Under the pieces are notes generated by a model. It did no database searches and was not told the origin of the DNA. It saw only the letters and a list, made by a program, of their open reading frames with translations. A program made the position numbers and the translations under genes. Below, piece after piece: positions 1 through 8,416 of a stretch of 64,000 bases of DNA. The DNA lies in the NCBI GenBank assembly GCA_000824805.1, contig CCNA01000045.1, positions 62,001 to 126,000 of the forward strand, given 5' to 3'. Positions within the stretch are counted from its first letter, which is position 1. The number at the start of each line of letters is the position of its first letter. Origin of the DNA: Mesorhizobium sp. SOD10. Lineage in GTDB: Bacteria > Pseudomonadota > Alphaproteobacteria > Rhizobiales > Rhizobiaceae.

Positions 1-278
1 GCCGGGACGTAGGAAAGCCTGGCCAGGAAGGTTTCCAGTTCCTTCTCATCGACATCGGCCGGCTTGACATGGGACGAAATCGCCTGCTTGGCGAAAGCCT
101 GGAATTCGGCATCGCTCATCTTGGCGCGTGAGGTACCGATGATGCGCGTCGGTTCGGAGAACTGATGGTCACGCTGGCGATAATAGAGGGAAGGCAGGAG
201 CTTGCGTTCCGACAGGTCGCCGGTGCCGCCGAAGATGATGAAGTCGAAGGGATCGACAGGGATGATCTGGCTAGTCAT
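1..278 (-). CDS. zwf: Glucose-6-phosphate 1-dehydrogenase, N-terminal part (cut by window edge)
   Basis: Only the first 92 codons are present; the gene continues beyond base 1. The reverse-strand translation starts MTSQIIPVDPFDFIIFGGTG and contains the NADP-binding G-G-T-G-D-L motif followed by RKLLPSLYYR, which is diagnostic for glucose-6-phosphate dehydrogenase. The enzyme oxidises glucose-6-phosphate to 6-phosphogluconolactone in the cytoplasm, the entry to the Entner-Doudoroff and pentose phosphate routes. In rhizobia zwf usually leads a zwf-pgl-edd operon, which would lie outside this window. The roughly 290 bp upstream, shared with the divergent SDR gene, should hold its promoter; I could not pick a convincing one. 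Identification is firm from the N-terminal motif alone. Confidence 0.93.
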   Translation of the reverse strand, partial: MTSQIIPVDPFDFIIFGGTGDLSERKLLPSLYYRQRDHQFSEPTRIIGTSRAKMSDAEFQAFAKQAISSHVKPADVDEKELETFLARLSYVP

Positions 279-568
279 GGTCAGTCCGATTTGATGCCGG
301 ATGCCGGCAGCGTGGTTGGTATATTCTAATCGATTTAAATTTTCCAGTGCCATGGTGTCACAGGCAGGACCAATCACTTGCTGTTGCATCGGTCCACCTG
401 TTTCCCGACACTTGCGCCGCCGACAGGCCTGTCGGTAAAGCCACGGCTTCCGGCAACGTTCGCGGCCGCACCATAGAACGCGAATGTGACGAAAGCTAAG
501 GGAGAATATCGCTGCGGGGCGGCAGCCGGAAAAGCAAGAACTGCGGAAATCCAATGGACGGGAAAACC

Positions 569-1315
569 ATGCGTCTGGAAAACAAGGTCGCCATCATCAC
601 CGGTGCCGCGTCGGGTTTCGGGGAGGGCATGGCCCGGCGCTTCGCCGAAGAGGGCGCGCGCGTGGTCGTCGCCGACCTCAACGCCAAGGGCGCCGAGCGG
701 GTGGCCGAAGAGATCGGTCCCAACGCGATCTGGACCCAGACCGATGTGTCCCAGCGCTCTGAATTCGACGAGATGATCGATGCCGCCAAGAGCGCCTTCG
801 GCCGCATTGACATCATGGTCAACAATGCGGGCTTCACGCATCGCAACGGCGATCTGCTCGGCGTCGACGAGGAGACCTTCGACCTGATCACCGCCGTCAA
901 CATGAAGGCGATTTACCACGCAGCGCTGGCCATCGTGCCGATCATGGACCGGCAGGGCGGCGGCGTCATCCTGACCACGGCCTCGACGGCGGGGCTTCGG
1001 CCCAGGCCGGGCCTGACCTGGTACAACGCCTCCAAGGGCTGGGCGATCACCGCCACCAAGTCGATGGCGGTCGAGCTCGCGCCGAAGAACATCCGCGTCA
1101 ACTGCCTGTGCCCGGTCGCCGGCGAGACAGGCATGCTGGAGAAATTCATGGGCGCGGACACGCCTGAAATCCGTGAAAGATTCCGCGCCTCGATCCCGCT
1201 CGGCCGGCTTTCGACACCCCTCGACATCGCCAACGCGGCGCTGTGGCTCGCCTCGGACGAAGCCGCCTTCATCACCGGCGTGGCGCTGGAGGTCGATGGC
1301 GGCCGCTGCGTCTAG
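569..1315 (+). CDS. SDR family oxidoreductase (FabG-like)
   Basis: A classical short-chain dehydrogenase of about 248 residues. It has the cofactor motif TGAASGFGEG near the N-terminus, an NNAG motif, the catalytic YNASK (Tyr-x-x-x-Lys), and the C-terminal FITGVALEVDGG signature. An acidic residue after the second beta strand (VVVADLN) suggests NAD rather than NADP preference. An earlier in-frame ATG at 554 is possible, but the ATG at 569 gives the family-typical start MRLENKVAIITG and has a GGACGGGA stretch just upstream. The substrate cannot be read from the sequence. It is divergent from zwf and appears to be a single gene. Confidence 0.9.
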   Translation: MRLENKVAIITGAASGFGEGMARRFAEEGARVVVADLNAKGAERVAEEIGPNAIWTQTDVSQRSEFDEMIDAAKSAFGRIDIMVNNAGFTHRNGDLLGVDEETFDLITAVNMKAIYHAALAIVPIMDRQGGGVILTTASTAGLRPRPGLTWYNASKGWAITATKSMAVELAPKNIRVNCLCPVAGETGMLEKFMGADTPEIRERFRASIPLGRLSTPLDIANAALWLASDEAAFITGVALEVDGGRCV

Positions 1316-1390
1316 GTAACGGACGTGCGGCTCGTGTTTGACTCGATGATGCGGCGAAAGGCATAACGGTGCCTGGGTGGGGCGGGCGCT

Positions 1391-2686
1391 ATGAATGCCA
1401 GACTGCGAAGAATTCGCGAGGACCTGGGGCAGCGCCTCAAGATCTACCGGGCGAGGCGCGCACGGGCGCGAAGCAAGGCCACCTTCATCGGCATAACCGG
1501 CAGCTCAGGAAAGTCGACTGCGGCGAGCCTGCTGGGACACATCCTCGCCGGCTACGCCCGGGTCTATACGCGGGTTTTGGCCAACACGATAAAGTCACTG
1601 GTCAGCACACTCTACAAGCGCATGAACAAGAGCGGCGAGGTCGACTACGTCGTCTTCGAGGCGGGTGCCTTCGGCATCGATACGATCAGGCCCATGGCGC
1701 AGATGCTCAAGCCGCACGTGGCTATTGTCACCATGGTGCGGCTTGAGCATCTCTCCAGTTTCAAGACATTGGAGAACATCGCTCGCGAAAAGCGCGCTCT
1801 TGTCGAGGCGCTGGAGCCCGGCGGCCTTGCGGTGCTCAATGCCGACGATCCCAATGTGCTGGCCATGGCATCGGACGCTGCGCATCGCTTCGTCACGTTC
1901 GGCGAGTCGGAAATGGCCGACTACCGCGTCACCGATATTAATGCCGCTTATCCGCGCGCGCTCCACTTCACACTCCACTGGCGAGGCGGGGCGCTGAAGC
2001 TCAAGACACCGTTTCCGGGCGAGCATTTCTGGCTGCCGACCGCGGCCGCGGCAGCCACTGCGCTCGAGCTGGGCGTGCCTGCGCAAACCGTGGAGGAGAG
2101 GATCGCTACATTCGAGCCGTTGGCGAACCGCTGCCATGTCCTGGTCGTCGATGGAGGGCCCCATTTCGTCATCGACACTGCCAAAGCCCCTTGGCACTCG
2201 CTGTCGCTCGCCTTCGATATTGTGGCAAAATCAACGGCTGGGCGAAAGCGGATCGTGCTTGGCCAGCTGTCGGACTTTGCCGGATCGAACGCAAAATATG
2301 CGCGCGCCTATAGCAGTGCGCGCGAGATTGCCGACCAGGTGATCTATGTCGGGGAGCATGCCCATCGCTCGAAAGCCAGCCAGGCCGATCGCGGCAGCGG
2401 CCGGTTCGTCGAACTGCGCACTCCAAGAGACGTTTCAGATCACCTCAGGCGCACGGCGATGCCCGGCGAACTTATTCTTCTCAAGAGCTCTTCCAGTCTT
2501 CATCTGGAGCGCCTGGCGCTCGCCTGGACACACGATGTCAAATGTTGGATTCCCGCTTGCGGGAAGAAGGAAGGCTGCCAGGATTGCGGGCTTTTCGAAG
2601 TGCCGTTCGAGGAGCATCAGGAATTCGTCAAAAAGCGCAGGAATGATCGCCGGCGGCAGCGCCTGCGTCGCCTCTTCGGCGGCTGA
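1391..2686 (+). CDS. Mur ligase family protein, MurF-like but divergent, with C-terminal Cys cluster
   Basis: This 431-residue protein has a Mur-type ATP-binding loop (GITGSSGKST) near residue 36, a central Mur ligase region (AREKRALVEAL, then VLNADDP) and a C-terminal ligase-like domain. Mur ligases join amino acids or peptides to a carboxylate with ATP. The MurF C-domain motif of the type DDxYNANP is replaced here by FVIDTAKAPWHS, and no separate UDP-MurNAc-peptide binding domain is evident. Near the C-terminus Cys385, Cys390, Cys396 and Cys399 (C-x4-C-x5-C-x2-C) could bind a metal, followed by a very basic tail. It is therefore probably not the housekeeping MurF. The substrate is unknown. 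The gene converges on the SH3 gene downstream. Confidence 0.8.
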   Translation: MNARLRRIREDLGQRLKIYRARRARARSKATFIGITGSSGKSTAASLLGHILAGYARVYTRVLANTIKSLVSTLYKRMNKSGEVDYVVFEAGAFGIDTIRPMAQMLKPHVAIVTMVRLEHLSSFKTLENIAREKRALVEALEPGGLAVLNADDPNVLAMASDAAHRFVTFGESEMADYRVTDINAAYPRALHFTLHWRGGALKLKTPFPGEHFWLPTAAAAATALELGVPAQTVEERIATFEPLANRCHVLVVDGGPHFVIDTAKAPWHSLSLAFDIVAKSTAGRKRIVLGQLSDFAGSNAKYARAYSSAREIADQVIYVGEHAHRSKASQADRGSGRFVELRTPRDVSDHLRRTAMPGELILLKSSSSLHLERLALAWTHDVKCWIPACGKKEGCQDCGLFEVPFEEHQEFVKKRRNDRRRQRLRRLFGG

Positions 2687-2721
2687 CGGCATCGCGGCTC
2701 GGCCGCGCCGGTACAACGGCC

Positions 2722-3612
2722 TCAGGCGCCGGTCTTGATGTAGCTTTTGTAGACCCAGCCGTGCTTGCCGTTATAGACGATCTCGCACCATTTCTTGCAA
2801 CCCATCACTTGCACCGATGCCTTGGCCGGCACCGTGGTGATTGCGGCGGCACCTTTCTTCGGGCTTGAGCGCATGGTCACGGCTCTCAAAATGCGCCCGT
2901 TTGCGGCTGCGCTGGCTTTTTGAGCTTTCGGCTTGGCCTGTGCCGAGCCATCGGTCGCTGCCGACTGCGAATCCGGAGCCTGCGGCTTGGCTTCGGGAAT
3001 AGCGGCAGTTTGGGCGCCATCCATCTTGTCGCTCGGCTTCTTCGCTGCCGTCGCCGTGTCACCGGCGGAAGCGGCGACCTGCGACAGCGCATTCGAGGCA
3101 TCGTTCTCGGCATCGGCCTCGGCAAAGGCCGTATCGGCGGATTGCGCGGGACTTGTATCGGCAGCCTGCTCGGATGGAGCTGGCGGGTTCTCGGCCGGGG
3201 CAGGGGGCGTCTGGGCGTCGGAAGCCGTCCAGCGAGGGCTGTTCGGCGCCAGCGCCGGAATGCTGGTTTCGCGGGCCGCCGTCATGGGCGTAACCGCGTC
3301 CGCCTTGCGCGCGGCCTGCGGCGGCTTCGCCACGGTGACCGCCGCTGACCCCGGAGCGATTTTCGTGGTCTTCACCGGAATTGTCGGAACGGCTTGCGCG
3401 GCATTTGCCGCAGCCACTTGCCGGTCACTGCCCGGAAAACATAGCCAGAGCGCCACCGCGGCCACGCCGACCAGCGCGGCAGTGCCTATCGCCGCAATGA
3501 CCAGATGGGCGTTCGACTGCACCTTCTGCCAGAAGGATGGCCTTACGCTATAGCCGAACTGCATTGTAAAGCGCTGCCGTTCCGGCGTGCCGAAACTGAA
3601 GGGCCCGTTCAC
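2722..3612 (-). CDS. Membrane-anchored SH3-domain protein
   Basis: This 296-residue protein has a short cytoplasmic N-terminus, one transmembrane segment (about residues 33-58, ending in ALWLCF), a long low-complexity Ala/Pro/Asp linker, and a C-terminal bacterial SH3 domain (about residues 240-295, with MRSSPKKGA, WCEIVYNGKHGWV and YKSYIK). Such proteins sit in the inner membrane with the SH3 domain in the periplasm, where it may bind peptidoglycan. The GTG start at 3612 is preferred because GGAGGTGG lies about eight bases upstream; the ATG at 3564 lacks a ribosome binding site. A Cys pair in the SH3 domain (GCKKWC) could form a disulfide. No specific function can be assigned. Confidence 0.8.
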   Translation of the reverse strand: MNGPFSFGTPERQRFTMQFGYSVRPSFWQKVQSNAHLVIAAIGTAALVGVAAVALWLCFPGSDRQVAAANAAQAVPTIPVKTTKIAPGSAAVTVAKPPQAARKADAVTPMTAARETSIPALAPNSPRWTASDAQTPPAPAENPPAPSEQAADTSPAQSADTAFAEADAENDASNALSQVAASAGDTATAAKKPSDKMDGAQTAAIPEAKPQAPDSQSAATDGSAQAKPKAQKASAAANGRILRAVTMRSSPKKGAAAITTVPAKASVQVMGCKKWCEIVYNGKHGWVYKSYIKTGA

Positions 3613-3871
3613 TCAAACCACCTCCAACAAGCGGGCCGACGTTCTTTCGATCATTGCCACTATGATTGGCTTCGATCGGCATCGGTCCCGAAATCATTGC
3701 GGACAAAGGCCCGCGAAATCCCCGGCTTTTTCGCCCATAATTGCATCTTTTACTGCTGATTATGGCATGAGTGAGCCAAATTGCGAAATTCTGCGCCCTG
3801 TTAAGGCTTCCCCAACCTGCCGCGTGGAAGCCGCCGGCGTCGAATCGGTGGCTTCGGCCGGGCGGCCAGCT

Positions 3872-5158
3872 TCAAATCCTGTCGCGCAGGGCGAACCAGT
3901 TGAGGGCGAGAAACAACAGCGGCGCGCGAAATCGGCGGCCGCCCGGAAAGGCGGGGATTTTGAGATCCTCGATCAATTTCAGCCGGTCGCGGTTGCCGGC
4001 AACGGTCTCGGCATAGAGCTTGCCGAAGAAGTTCGACAGCATGACGCCGTGGCCGGAATACCCGCCTATGGAAATCACCTTCGGCATCACCTCGCGCACG
4101 AACGGCTTTCTCGGCATCGTAATGCCGACATAGCCGCCCCAGCCATGCGTGATCTCGACATCCTTCAGCGCCGGGTAGAGCTCGGCGATCTGCTTGCGGA
4201 TGTGGATATGGATATCCTTCGGATCGTTGACGGCGTAAACCTCGCGGCCGCCGAACAGGAGCCGGCCGTCTTTCGACTTGCGGAAATAGCGCACCACAAA
4301 GCGGGAATCGTCGACCGACTCGCCGCCGGGCAGAACTTTCGAATCCGAGCCCAGCGGCACGGTCGCGCCGATGAAGGAGCCGATCGGCATGATGTGCGCC
4401 GCGCTCACCGGCTCCAGATCGCCGCCATAGGCATTGACGGCGACCAGGCATCTGTCGGCGGTGATCGTGCCCTTGGGCGTCGTGACGGTCACCTTGCCGC
4501 CATTGGAAACGATGCCGGTGGACGGCGTCTGCTCGAAGAGATGTGCGCCGGCCGCCGCTGCCGCTTTCGCCGTGCCGATCACCAGCTTCAGCGGGTGGAT
4601 ATGGCCGGTGCCGGTGTCGCGGGTACCGCCAAAATAGCGCGTCGAGCCTAGCCGTTCCGCCGTCTCCGCCGCGTCCATGAAACTTACATGCGGGTAGCCG
4701 AAGCGGCTCGCCATGATCTCGGCATGGCGCCTGTAGTCGTCGACGTAACGCCGCTTGTGCGCCACCGAAAGCTGGCCCGGCATATAGTCGATGTCGATCG
4801 CGTTGGCGGCGGCGAAGTCGAGCAGATGCGCCTTGGCTTCTTCTGCCATGTCGAACAGCGCCTTGGCGCGCGTGAGGCCGTATTCGGCTTCCAATTCTTC
4901 CGCCCAGGCGCGTTGCCCGGTGCCGAGCTGGCCGCCATTGCGACCCGACGCGCCGTCGCCGAGGCGATAGGCCTCGATCAGCACGACATTCGCGCCGGCC
5001 TTTGCCAGGTGCGCGGCTGCCGACAACCCGGTGAAGCCACCGCCTACGATGACGACATCGCAGGCCCGGTCGCCGTCAAGCGGTGGGTATTCAGGACGCG
5101 GTCCTGCTGTGTCCTCGTACCAGGAACGGCCGGGGGAAATGGGAGATTGGTAGGGCAT
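3872..5158 (-). CDS. puuB: FAD-dependent oxidoreductase, gamma-glutamylputrescine oxidase-like
   Basis: This 428-residue DAO-family flavoprotein has the dinucleotide-binding motif VVIVGGGFTGLSAA near residue 33, then GASGRNGGQLG, both typical of PuuB/OrdL oxidases. PuuB oxidises gamma-glutamyl-putrescine to the aldehyde with release of ammonia and H2O2. The C-terminal region contains GYSGHGVMLSNFFGK, matching the family's FAD-contact region. Assignment to the putrescine route is supported by the PuuA-like ligase just upstream on the same strand and the polyamine transporter about 9 kb away. The two puu genes are separated by a four-helix-bundle gene and repeat arrays; the array abuts this start, and no clear Shine-Dalgarno sequence precedes ATG 5158. 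Related oxidases of other amines cannot be excluded. Confidence 0.82.
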   Translation of the reverse strand: MPYQSPISPGRSWYEDTAGPRPEYPPLDGDRACDVVIVGGGFTGLSAAAHLAKAGANVVLIEAYRLGDGASGRNGGQLGTGQRAWAEELEAEYGLTRAKALFDMAEEAKAHLLDFAAANAIDIDYMPGQLSVAHKRRYVDDYRRHAEIMASRFGYPHVSFMDAAETAERLGSTRYFGGTRDTGTGHIHPLKLVIGTAKAAAAAGAHLFEQTPSTGIVSNGGKVTVTTPKGTITADRCLVAVNAYGGDLEPVSAAHIMPIGSFIGATVPLGSDSKVLPGGESVDDSRFVVRYFRKSKDGRLLFGGREVYAVNDPKDIHIHIRKQIAELYPALKDVEITHGWGGYVGITMPRKPFVREVMPKVISIGGYSGHGVMLSNFFGKLYAETVAGNRDRLKLIEDLKIPAFPGGRRFRAPLLFLALNWFALRDRI

Positions 5159-5168
5159 GATGCTCGGG

Positions 5169-5240
5169 AGTGGGGGAGTAGGGGAGTAGGGGAGTAGGGG
5201 AGTAGGGCAGTAGGGCAGTAGGGCAGTAGGGCAGTAGGGT
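5169..5240. repeat. Nine tandem copies of an 8-bp repeat (AGTAGGGG/AGTAGGGC)
   Basis: The run parses as nine 8-mers: one AGTGGGGG, three AGTAGGGG, four AGTAGGGC and a final AGTAGGGT. It lies between the start of the PuuB-like gene and the stop of the four-helix-bundle gene. The same unit occurs in inverted orientation on the other side of that gene. Confidence 0.95.
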
Positions 5241-5242
5241 GA

Positions 5243-5608
5243 CTATTCAGGTGACAACTTACGGATCAGAAGCCGCAAGAGTGTGCTCACGCTCTCGCTT
5301 TGTTTCATTAACAGTTCGACTGCTTCGTTGGAGGTGATTCCGACGCGCTGCGCGATCAGTAAATGAGTTTCCAACTCTTTGAGTGATCCCTGTGCAATTC
5401 TAAGAAACTGTTGATAGGACGCTCGGCTTTCTCGTCCATAGCCCTCAGCGATGTTGGCAGGCACGGAAGCGGCTGCCCTGCGTAGCTGAGTTGTCAATCC
5501 ATAGAGCTCTTCCTTCGGCCAGGCTCTTGTCGTTTCATAGATCGAAACTGCGAGGTCCATAGCCTGCTGCCAGACGACCAAATCCCTGTACGATTCGATC
5601 TTCGCCAT
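5243..5608 (-). CDS. Four-helix-bundle protein (S23/IVP, Avd-like)
   Basis: This 121-residue protein has the hallmarks of the TIGR02436 four-helix-bundle family: DLVVWQQAMDLA at the start, YGLTTQLRRAA, the conserved SVPANIAEGYGR centre, and FLRIAQGSLKELETHL. Relatives are encoded in intervening sequences of 23S rRNA genes and, as Avd, in diversity-generating retroelements; many are free-standing with unknown function. There is no reverse transcriptase or rRNA here, so it is a free-standing member. It sits between the PuuA-like and PuuB-like genes, bracketed by inverted arrays of one 8-bp repeat. The upstream array supplies a purine-rich AGTAGGGGG just before its ATG and may serve as the ribosome binding site. 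Confidence 0.92.
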   Translation of the reverse strand: MAKIESYRDLVVWQQAMDLAVSIYETTRAWPKEELYGLTTQLRRAAASVPANIAEGYGRESRASYQQFLRIAQGSLKELETHLLIAQRVGITSNEAVELLMKQSESVSTLLRLLIRKLSPE

Positions 5609-5612
5609 CGTC

Positions 5613-5652
5613 CCCCTACTGCCCTACTGCCTTACTCCCCTACTGCCTTTCC
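5613..5652. repeat. Five copies of the same 8-bp repeat in inverted orientation
   Basis: Reading the plus strand, the units are CCCCCTAC, TGCCCTAC, TGCCTTAC, TCCCCTAC and a decayed TGCCTTTC. The reverse complement matches the AGTAGGGG/C units at 5169-5240. The array fills the whole gap between the stop codon of the PuuA-like gene and the start of the four-helix-bundle gene. Confidence 0.9.
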
Positions 5653-7089
5653 TCACACATTCAGCAGCAGATACTCCCGCTCCCACGGGCTGATCACTTC
5701 CATGAAAGTTTCGAATTCGGCCCGTTTAATCGCTGCGTAAGTGGCGGCGAAGGATTTGCCGAGGATGGCCGCGAGTTCCTTGTCACCTTCGAACAGGTCG
5801 ACCGCTTCCAGCAGGCTGCGCGGCAGGTCGATCTCGTCGGCATTGGCCGTAGTCAACACCGGAGGCTCCGCCTTGACTTTTCTGGTTATGCCGACCAGTC
5901 CGCAGGCCAGCGACGCCGCCAGGGCCAGATAGGGGTTGGCGTCGGAGGATGGGATGCGGTTTTCCACGCGTCGCGCCGCCGGATCCGAGCGCGGCACGCG
6001 GAAGGCGGTGGTGCGGTTGTCATAGCCCCATTTGTTGTTGACCGGAGCCGACGCCTGCTGCGTCAGCCGGCGATAGGAATTGACGTAAGGCGCGAACATC
6101 ACCAGCGCGTTGGGCACGTGCTTCTGCATGCCGCCGATGAAGTGGAAGAACGCGTCGGTCTCGGAGCCGTCCTCGGCGGAAAAGATGTTCCGACCGGTCT
6201 TCTTGTCGACGACCGACTGGTGGATATGCATGGCCGAGCCCGGTTGCCCCTGGATCGGCTTTGCCATGAAGGTGGCGTAGATCTCGTGCTTCAGCGCCGC
6301 CTCGCGGATGGTGCGCTTGAACATGAAGACCTGGTCGGCGAGCTCGATCGGGTTGCCGTGGCGCAGATTGATCTCGAGCTGGCCGGCGCCCTCCTCATGG
6401 ATCAGCGTGTCGATCTCCAGGCCCTGCCGCTCCGAGAAGTGATAGATGTCGTCGATGAGTTCGTCGAATTCATTGACGCCGGCGATCGAATAGCCGGCGC
6501 CGCCGCCGATCGGCCGGCCCGAACGCCCGACGGGCGGCGTCAGCGGATAATCCGGATCGGGGTTCTTGCGCACCAGATAGAATTCGATCTCGGGCGCCAC
6601 CACCGGCTTCAGCCCGCGCTCGTCATAGGCGGCAAGCACGCGCTTCAGCACGTTGCGCGGCGTGAACTCGACCGAGCGGCCGTCCTGGTGAACGAGATCG
6701 CAGATCACCGCCGCCGTCGGGTCTTCTTCCCAGGGCACGACGGTCAGCGTCGAAAGATCGGGCAGAAGCTTCAGGTCGCCGTCATCTTCGGGATAGTGGA
6801 AGCCGTTGCCGTCCTCGGGATAGCCGCCGGAGATCGTCGTCATGAACACGGCCGAAGGCAGCGCCAGCGATGTGTTGGAGGTGAATTTCTTCGACGGCAT
6901 CATCTTGCCGCGGGCGACGCCCGCCTGGTCGGGCGTGATGCACTCGATGTCCTCGATGCCGCGCCATTCGAGCCATGCGCTGGCCTCTTTCCAGTTCTTC
7001 ACACCGCGTTGGTTCTTCAGGAAAGCAGGCGTGCGGGCGCGTCCCCCCCGGTTTGACGGACGGACTTCCTTTTTCTCAGGCGGCATCAT
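5653..7089 (-). CDS. puuA: Glutamine synthetase family protein, gamma-glutamylputrescine synthetase-like
   Basis: A 478-residue type I glutamine-synthetase fold. It has the beta-grasp N-domain (IEDIECITPDQAGVARGK), a catalytic region with EIEFYLV, the glutamate/ammonia-site stretch MHIHQSVVD, NSYRRL, and NRTTAFRVPRS. Length and motifs fit the PuuA/GlnT-like subgroup, which ligates glutamate to putrescine with ATP, the first step of the gamma-glutamyl pathway. The PuuB-like oxidase downstream on the same strand would act on its product. The roughly 30 N-terminal residues before NWKEASAWLEWRG are basic and poorly conserved, so a later start is possible. A role with another amine cannot be ruled out. 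Confidence 0.85.
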   Translation of the reverse strand: MMPPEKKEVRPSNRGGRARTPAFLKNQRGVKNWKEASAWLEWRGIEDIECITPDQAGVARGKMMPSKKFTSNTSLALPSAVFMTTISGGYPEDGNGFHYPEDDGDLKLLPDLSTLTVVPWEEDPTAAVICDLVHQDGRSVEFTPRNVLKRVLAAYDERGLKPVVAPEIEFYLVRKNPDPDYPLTPPVGRSGRPIGGGAGYSIAGVNEFDELIDDIYHFSERQGLEIDTLIHEEGAGQLEINLRHGNPIELADQVFMFKRTIREAALKHEIYATFMAKPIQGQPGSAMHIHQSVVDKKTGRNIFSAEDGSETDAFFHFIGGMQKHVPNALVMFAPYVNSYRRLTQQASAPVNNKWGYDNRTTAFRVPRSDPAARRVENRIPSSDANPYLALAASLACGLVGITRKVKAEPPVLTTANADEIDLPRSLLEAVDLFEGDKELAAILGKSFAATYAAIKRAEFETFMEVISPWEREYLLLNV

Positions 7090-7342
7090 TCACCAGATTG
7101 TGTTGCGGATTTCGAACTATAGCCGGGCGCCATGGGGGAAGGGAAGGGGAGGCGCAAGGCGCGTGCCCAGGGAGCCGCTCCTTGCGAACCGGCTTGCAGC
7201 TTTTGCCGGGCGCTCGCGACGAAGCCTTCCAGCTCGTCCTTCCACGAATTCAGCATGCCCCCGCGCTGTGCCGATCTCCAGCTGGAGCTAGCAGTGCCGG
7301 GCGAACGCGTCTACACCATCATTTCGCGAACACGAGGTGGCC

Positions 7343-8050
7343 ATGTCCGCTCTTACCACGATCGGTTTTGATGCCGACGACACGCTGTGGCAGAACGAGC
7401 AGTTCTTCCGCATGACCGAACAGCGCTTCATCGCCATGCTTGCCGAGCATGGCGATGCAAGCCGGATTTCGGCAAACCTGCTTGAAGCGGCAAAACGCAA
7501 TCTCGGCGTCTACGGCTTCGGCATCAAAAGCTTCACACTGTCGATGATCGAGACGGCGATCGAGGTTACCGAAGGCCGTGTTCCGGCCTCGACCATCGCC
7601 GAAATCCTGGCCGCCGGCCGCGACATGCTCAGTCATCCGATCGAGCCGCTGCCGCATGCTCGTGAAACGGTCGAGAAGCTCGCCGGCGCCTATCGCCTGG
7701 TGCTGATCACCAAAGGCGACCTCATGGACCAGGAGCGCAAGCTGGCGCAATCGGGATTGGGCGAGCTTTTCGACGCCGTCGAGATCGTCAGCGACAAGAG
7801 CGCCGCCACCTATGCCCGCATCTTCAGCCGCCATGGCGATGGACCCCAAAGGAGCATGATGGTCGGCAACTCGCTGAAGTCGGACGTCGTGCCTGCCATC
7901 GATGCCGGCGGCTGGGGCATCTATGTCCCGCATGAATTGACCTGGGCGGCCGAGCATGCCGAGGCGCCGGTCGACGCGCCGCGCTTCCGCCAGATCGCCG
8001 ATCTGAGCGAGCTGCCAGCGCTGATAGAGCGCATCGCCACGGCGGGTTGA
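7343..8050 (+). CDS. HAD family hydrolase
   Basis: A HAD phosphatase of 235 residues with motif I FDADDTLW (nucleophile Asp and acid/base Asp), motif II LITKGD (Thr), a conserved Lys region near residue 150, and motif IV VGNSLKSD. The helical cap between motifs I and II (subclass C1) fits small-metabolite phosphatases of the phosphoglycolate-phosphatase type. ATG 7343 is chosen over the GTG at 7337 because CGAGG lies six bases upstream of it. The substrate is unknown. It is divergent from the PuuA-like gene, with about 250 bp between them. Confidence 0.88.
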   Translation: MSALTTIGFDADDTLWQNEQFFRMTEQRFIAMLAEHGDASRISANLLEAAKRNLGVYGFGIKSFTLSMIETAIEVTEGRVPASTIAEILAAGRDMLSHPIEPLPHARETVEKLAGAYRLVLITKGDLMDQERKLAQSGLGELFDAVEIVSDKSAATYARIFSRHGDGPQRSMMVGNSLKSDVVPAIDAGGWGIYVPHELTWAAEHAEAPVDAPRFRQIADLSELPALIERIATAG

Positions 8051-8416
8051 CACGTCCGGCTGGTTGTTCCCGGGCCTATGCAAAACCCGGTGGGCGAGCG
8101 GCATGGTTCCGCGGCGTCGGGTGAGCGGACGCTCTGGCCGTCGGTTCGGGTGGCTGGCGGTCGGTGCGGACGAACCGGCCGACAAGCCCTTGCATCGGAC
8201 CCTGGAGCCGCCCTTACAGAAACGAGGGTCCGGACCGGAAGGTCGGTTATGGACCACGAGCTGGATTGATCTGGCTTTGCGAGAACAGACGCCGGAGCGT
8301 CGTCTCGACCTCCGGCATGGTCTGCCGCGAAGCGCCCTGTGTTTTGATGCAATTCCAGACGGAAAGCCACGGCGAAGTCGCCGAGCTTAACCGCTCACAC
8401 TTTTCCTGGAATTGCC
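8051..8416. other. Intergenic stretch without a supported gene
   Basis: This 366-bp gap lies between convergent genes. Apart from the palindromic intergenic repeat at 8349-8415 I see only short ORFs without family features. Confidence 0.7.
8349..8415. repeat. Palindromic intergenic repeat with 10-bp perfect ends
   Basis: GCAATTCCAG at 8349-8358 and CTGGAATTGC at 8406-8415 are a perfect inverted repeat. Inside lie ACGGAAA and ACCGCTCACACTTTTC, plus a nested GGCGA-AG-TCGCC hairpin. The outer sequence resembles a dispersed palindrome that I recall as common between genes in Mesorhizobium and related genomes (memory, not checked). The nested hairpin looks like an insertion in the usual centre. 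It lies between convergent genes and could also help terminate transcription. Confidence 0.7.

Noticed and set aside
2920..3553. Plus-strand open frames of 142 and 206 codons
   Set aside because: They are antisense to the low-complexity linker of the SH3 protein; Ala/Gly/Arg runs mirror its codon bias.
5169..5652. Octamer arrays plus Avd-like protein considered as a diversity-generating retroelement
   Set aside because: No reverse transcriptase, no template or variable repeat, and the arrays are simple octamers.
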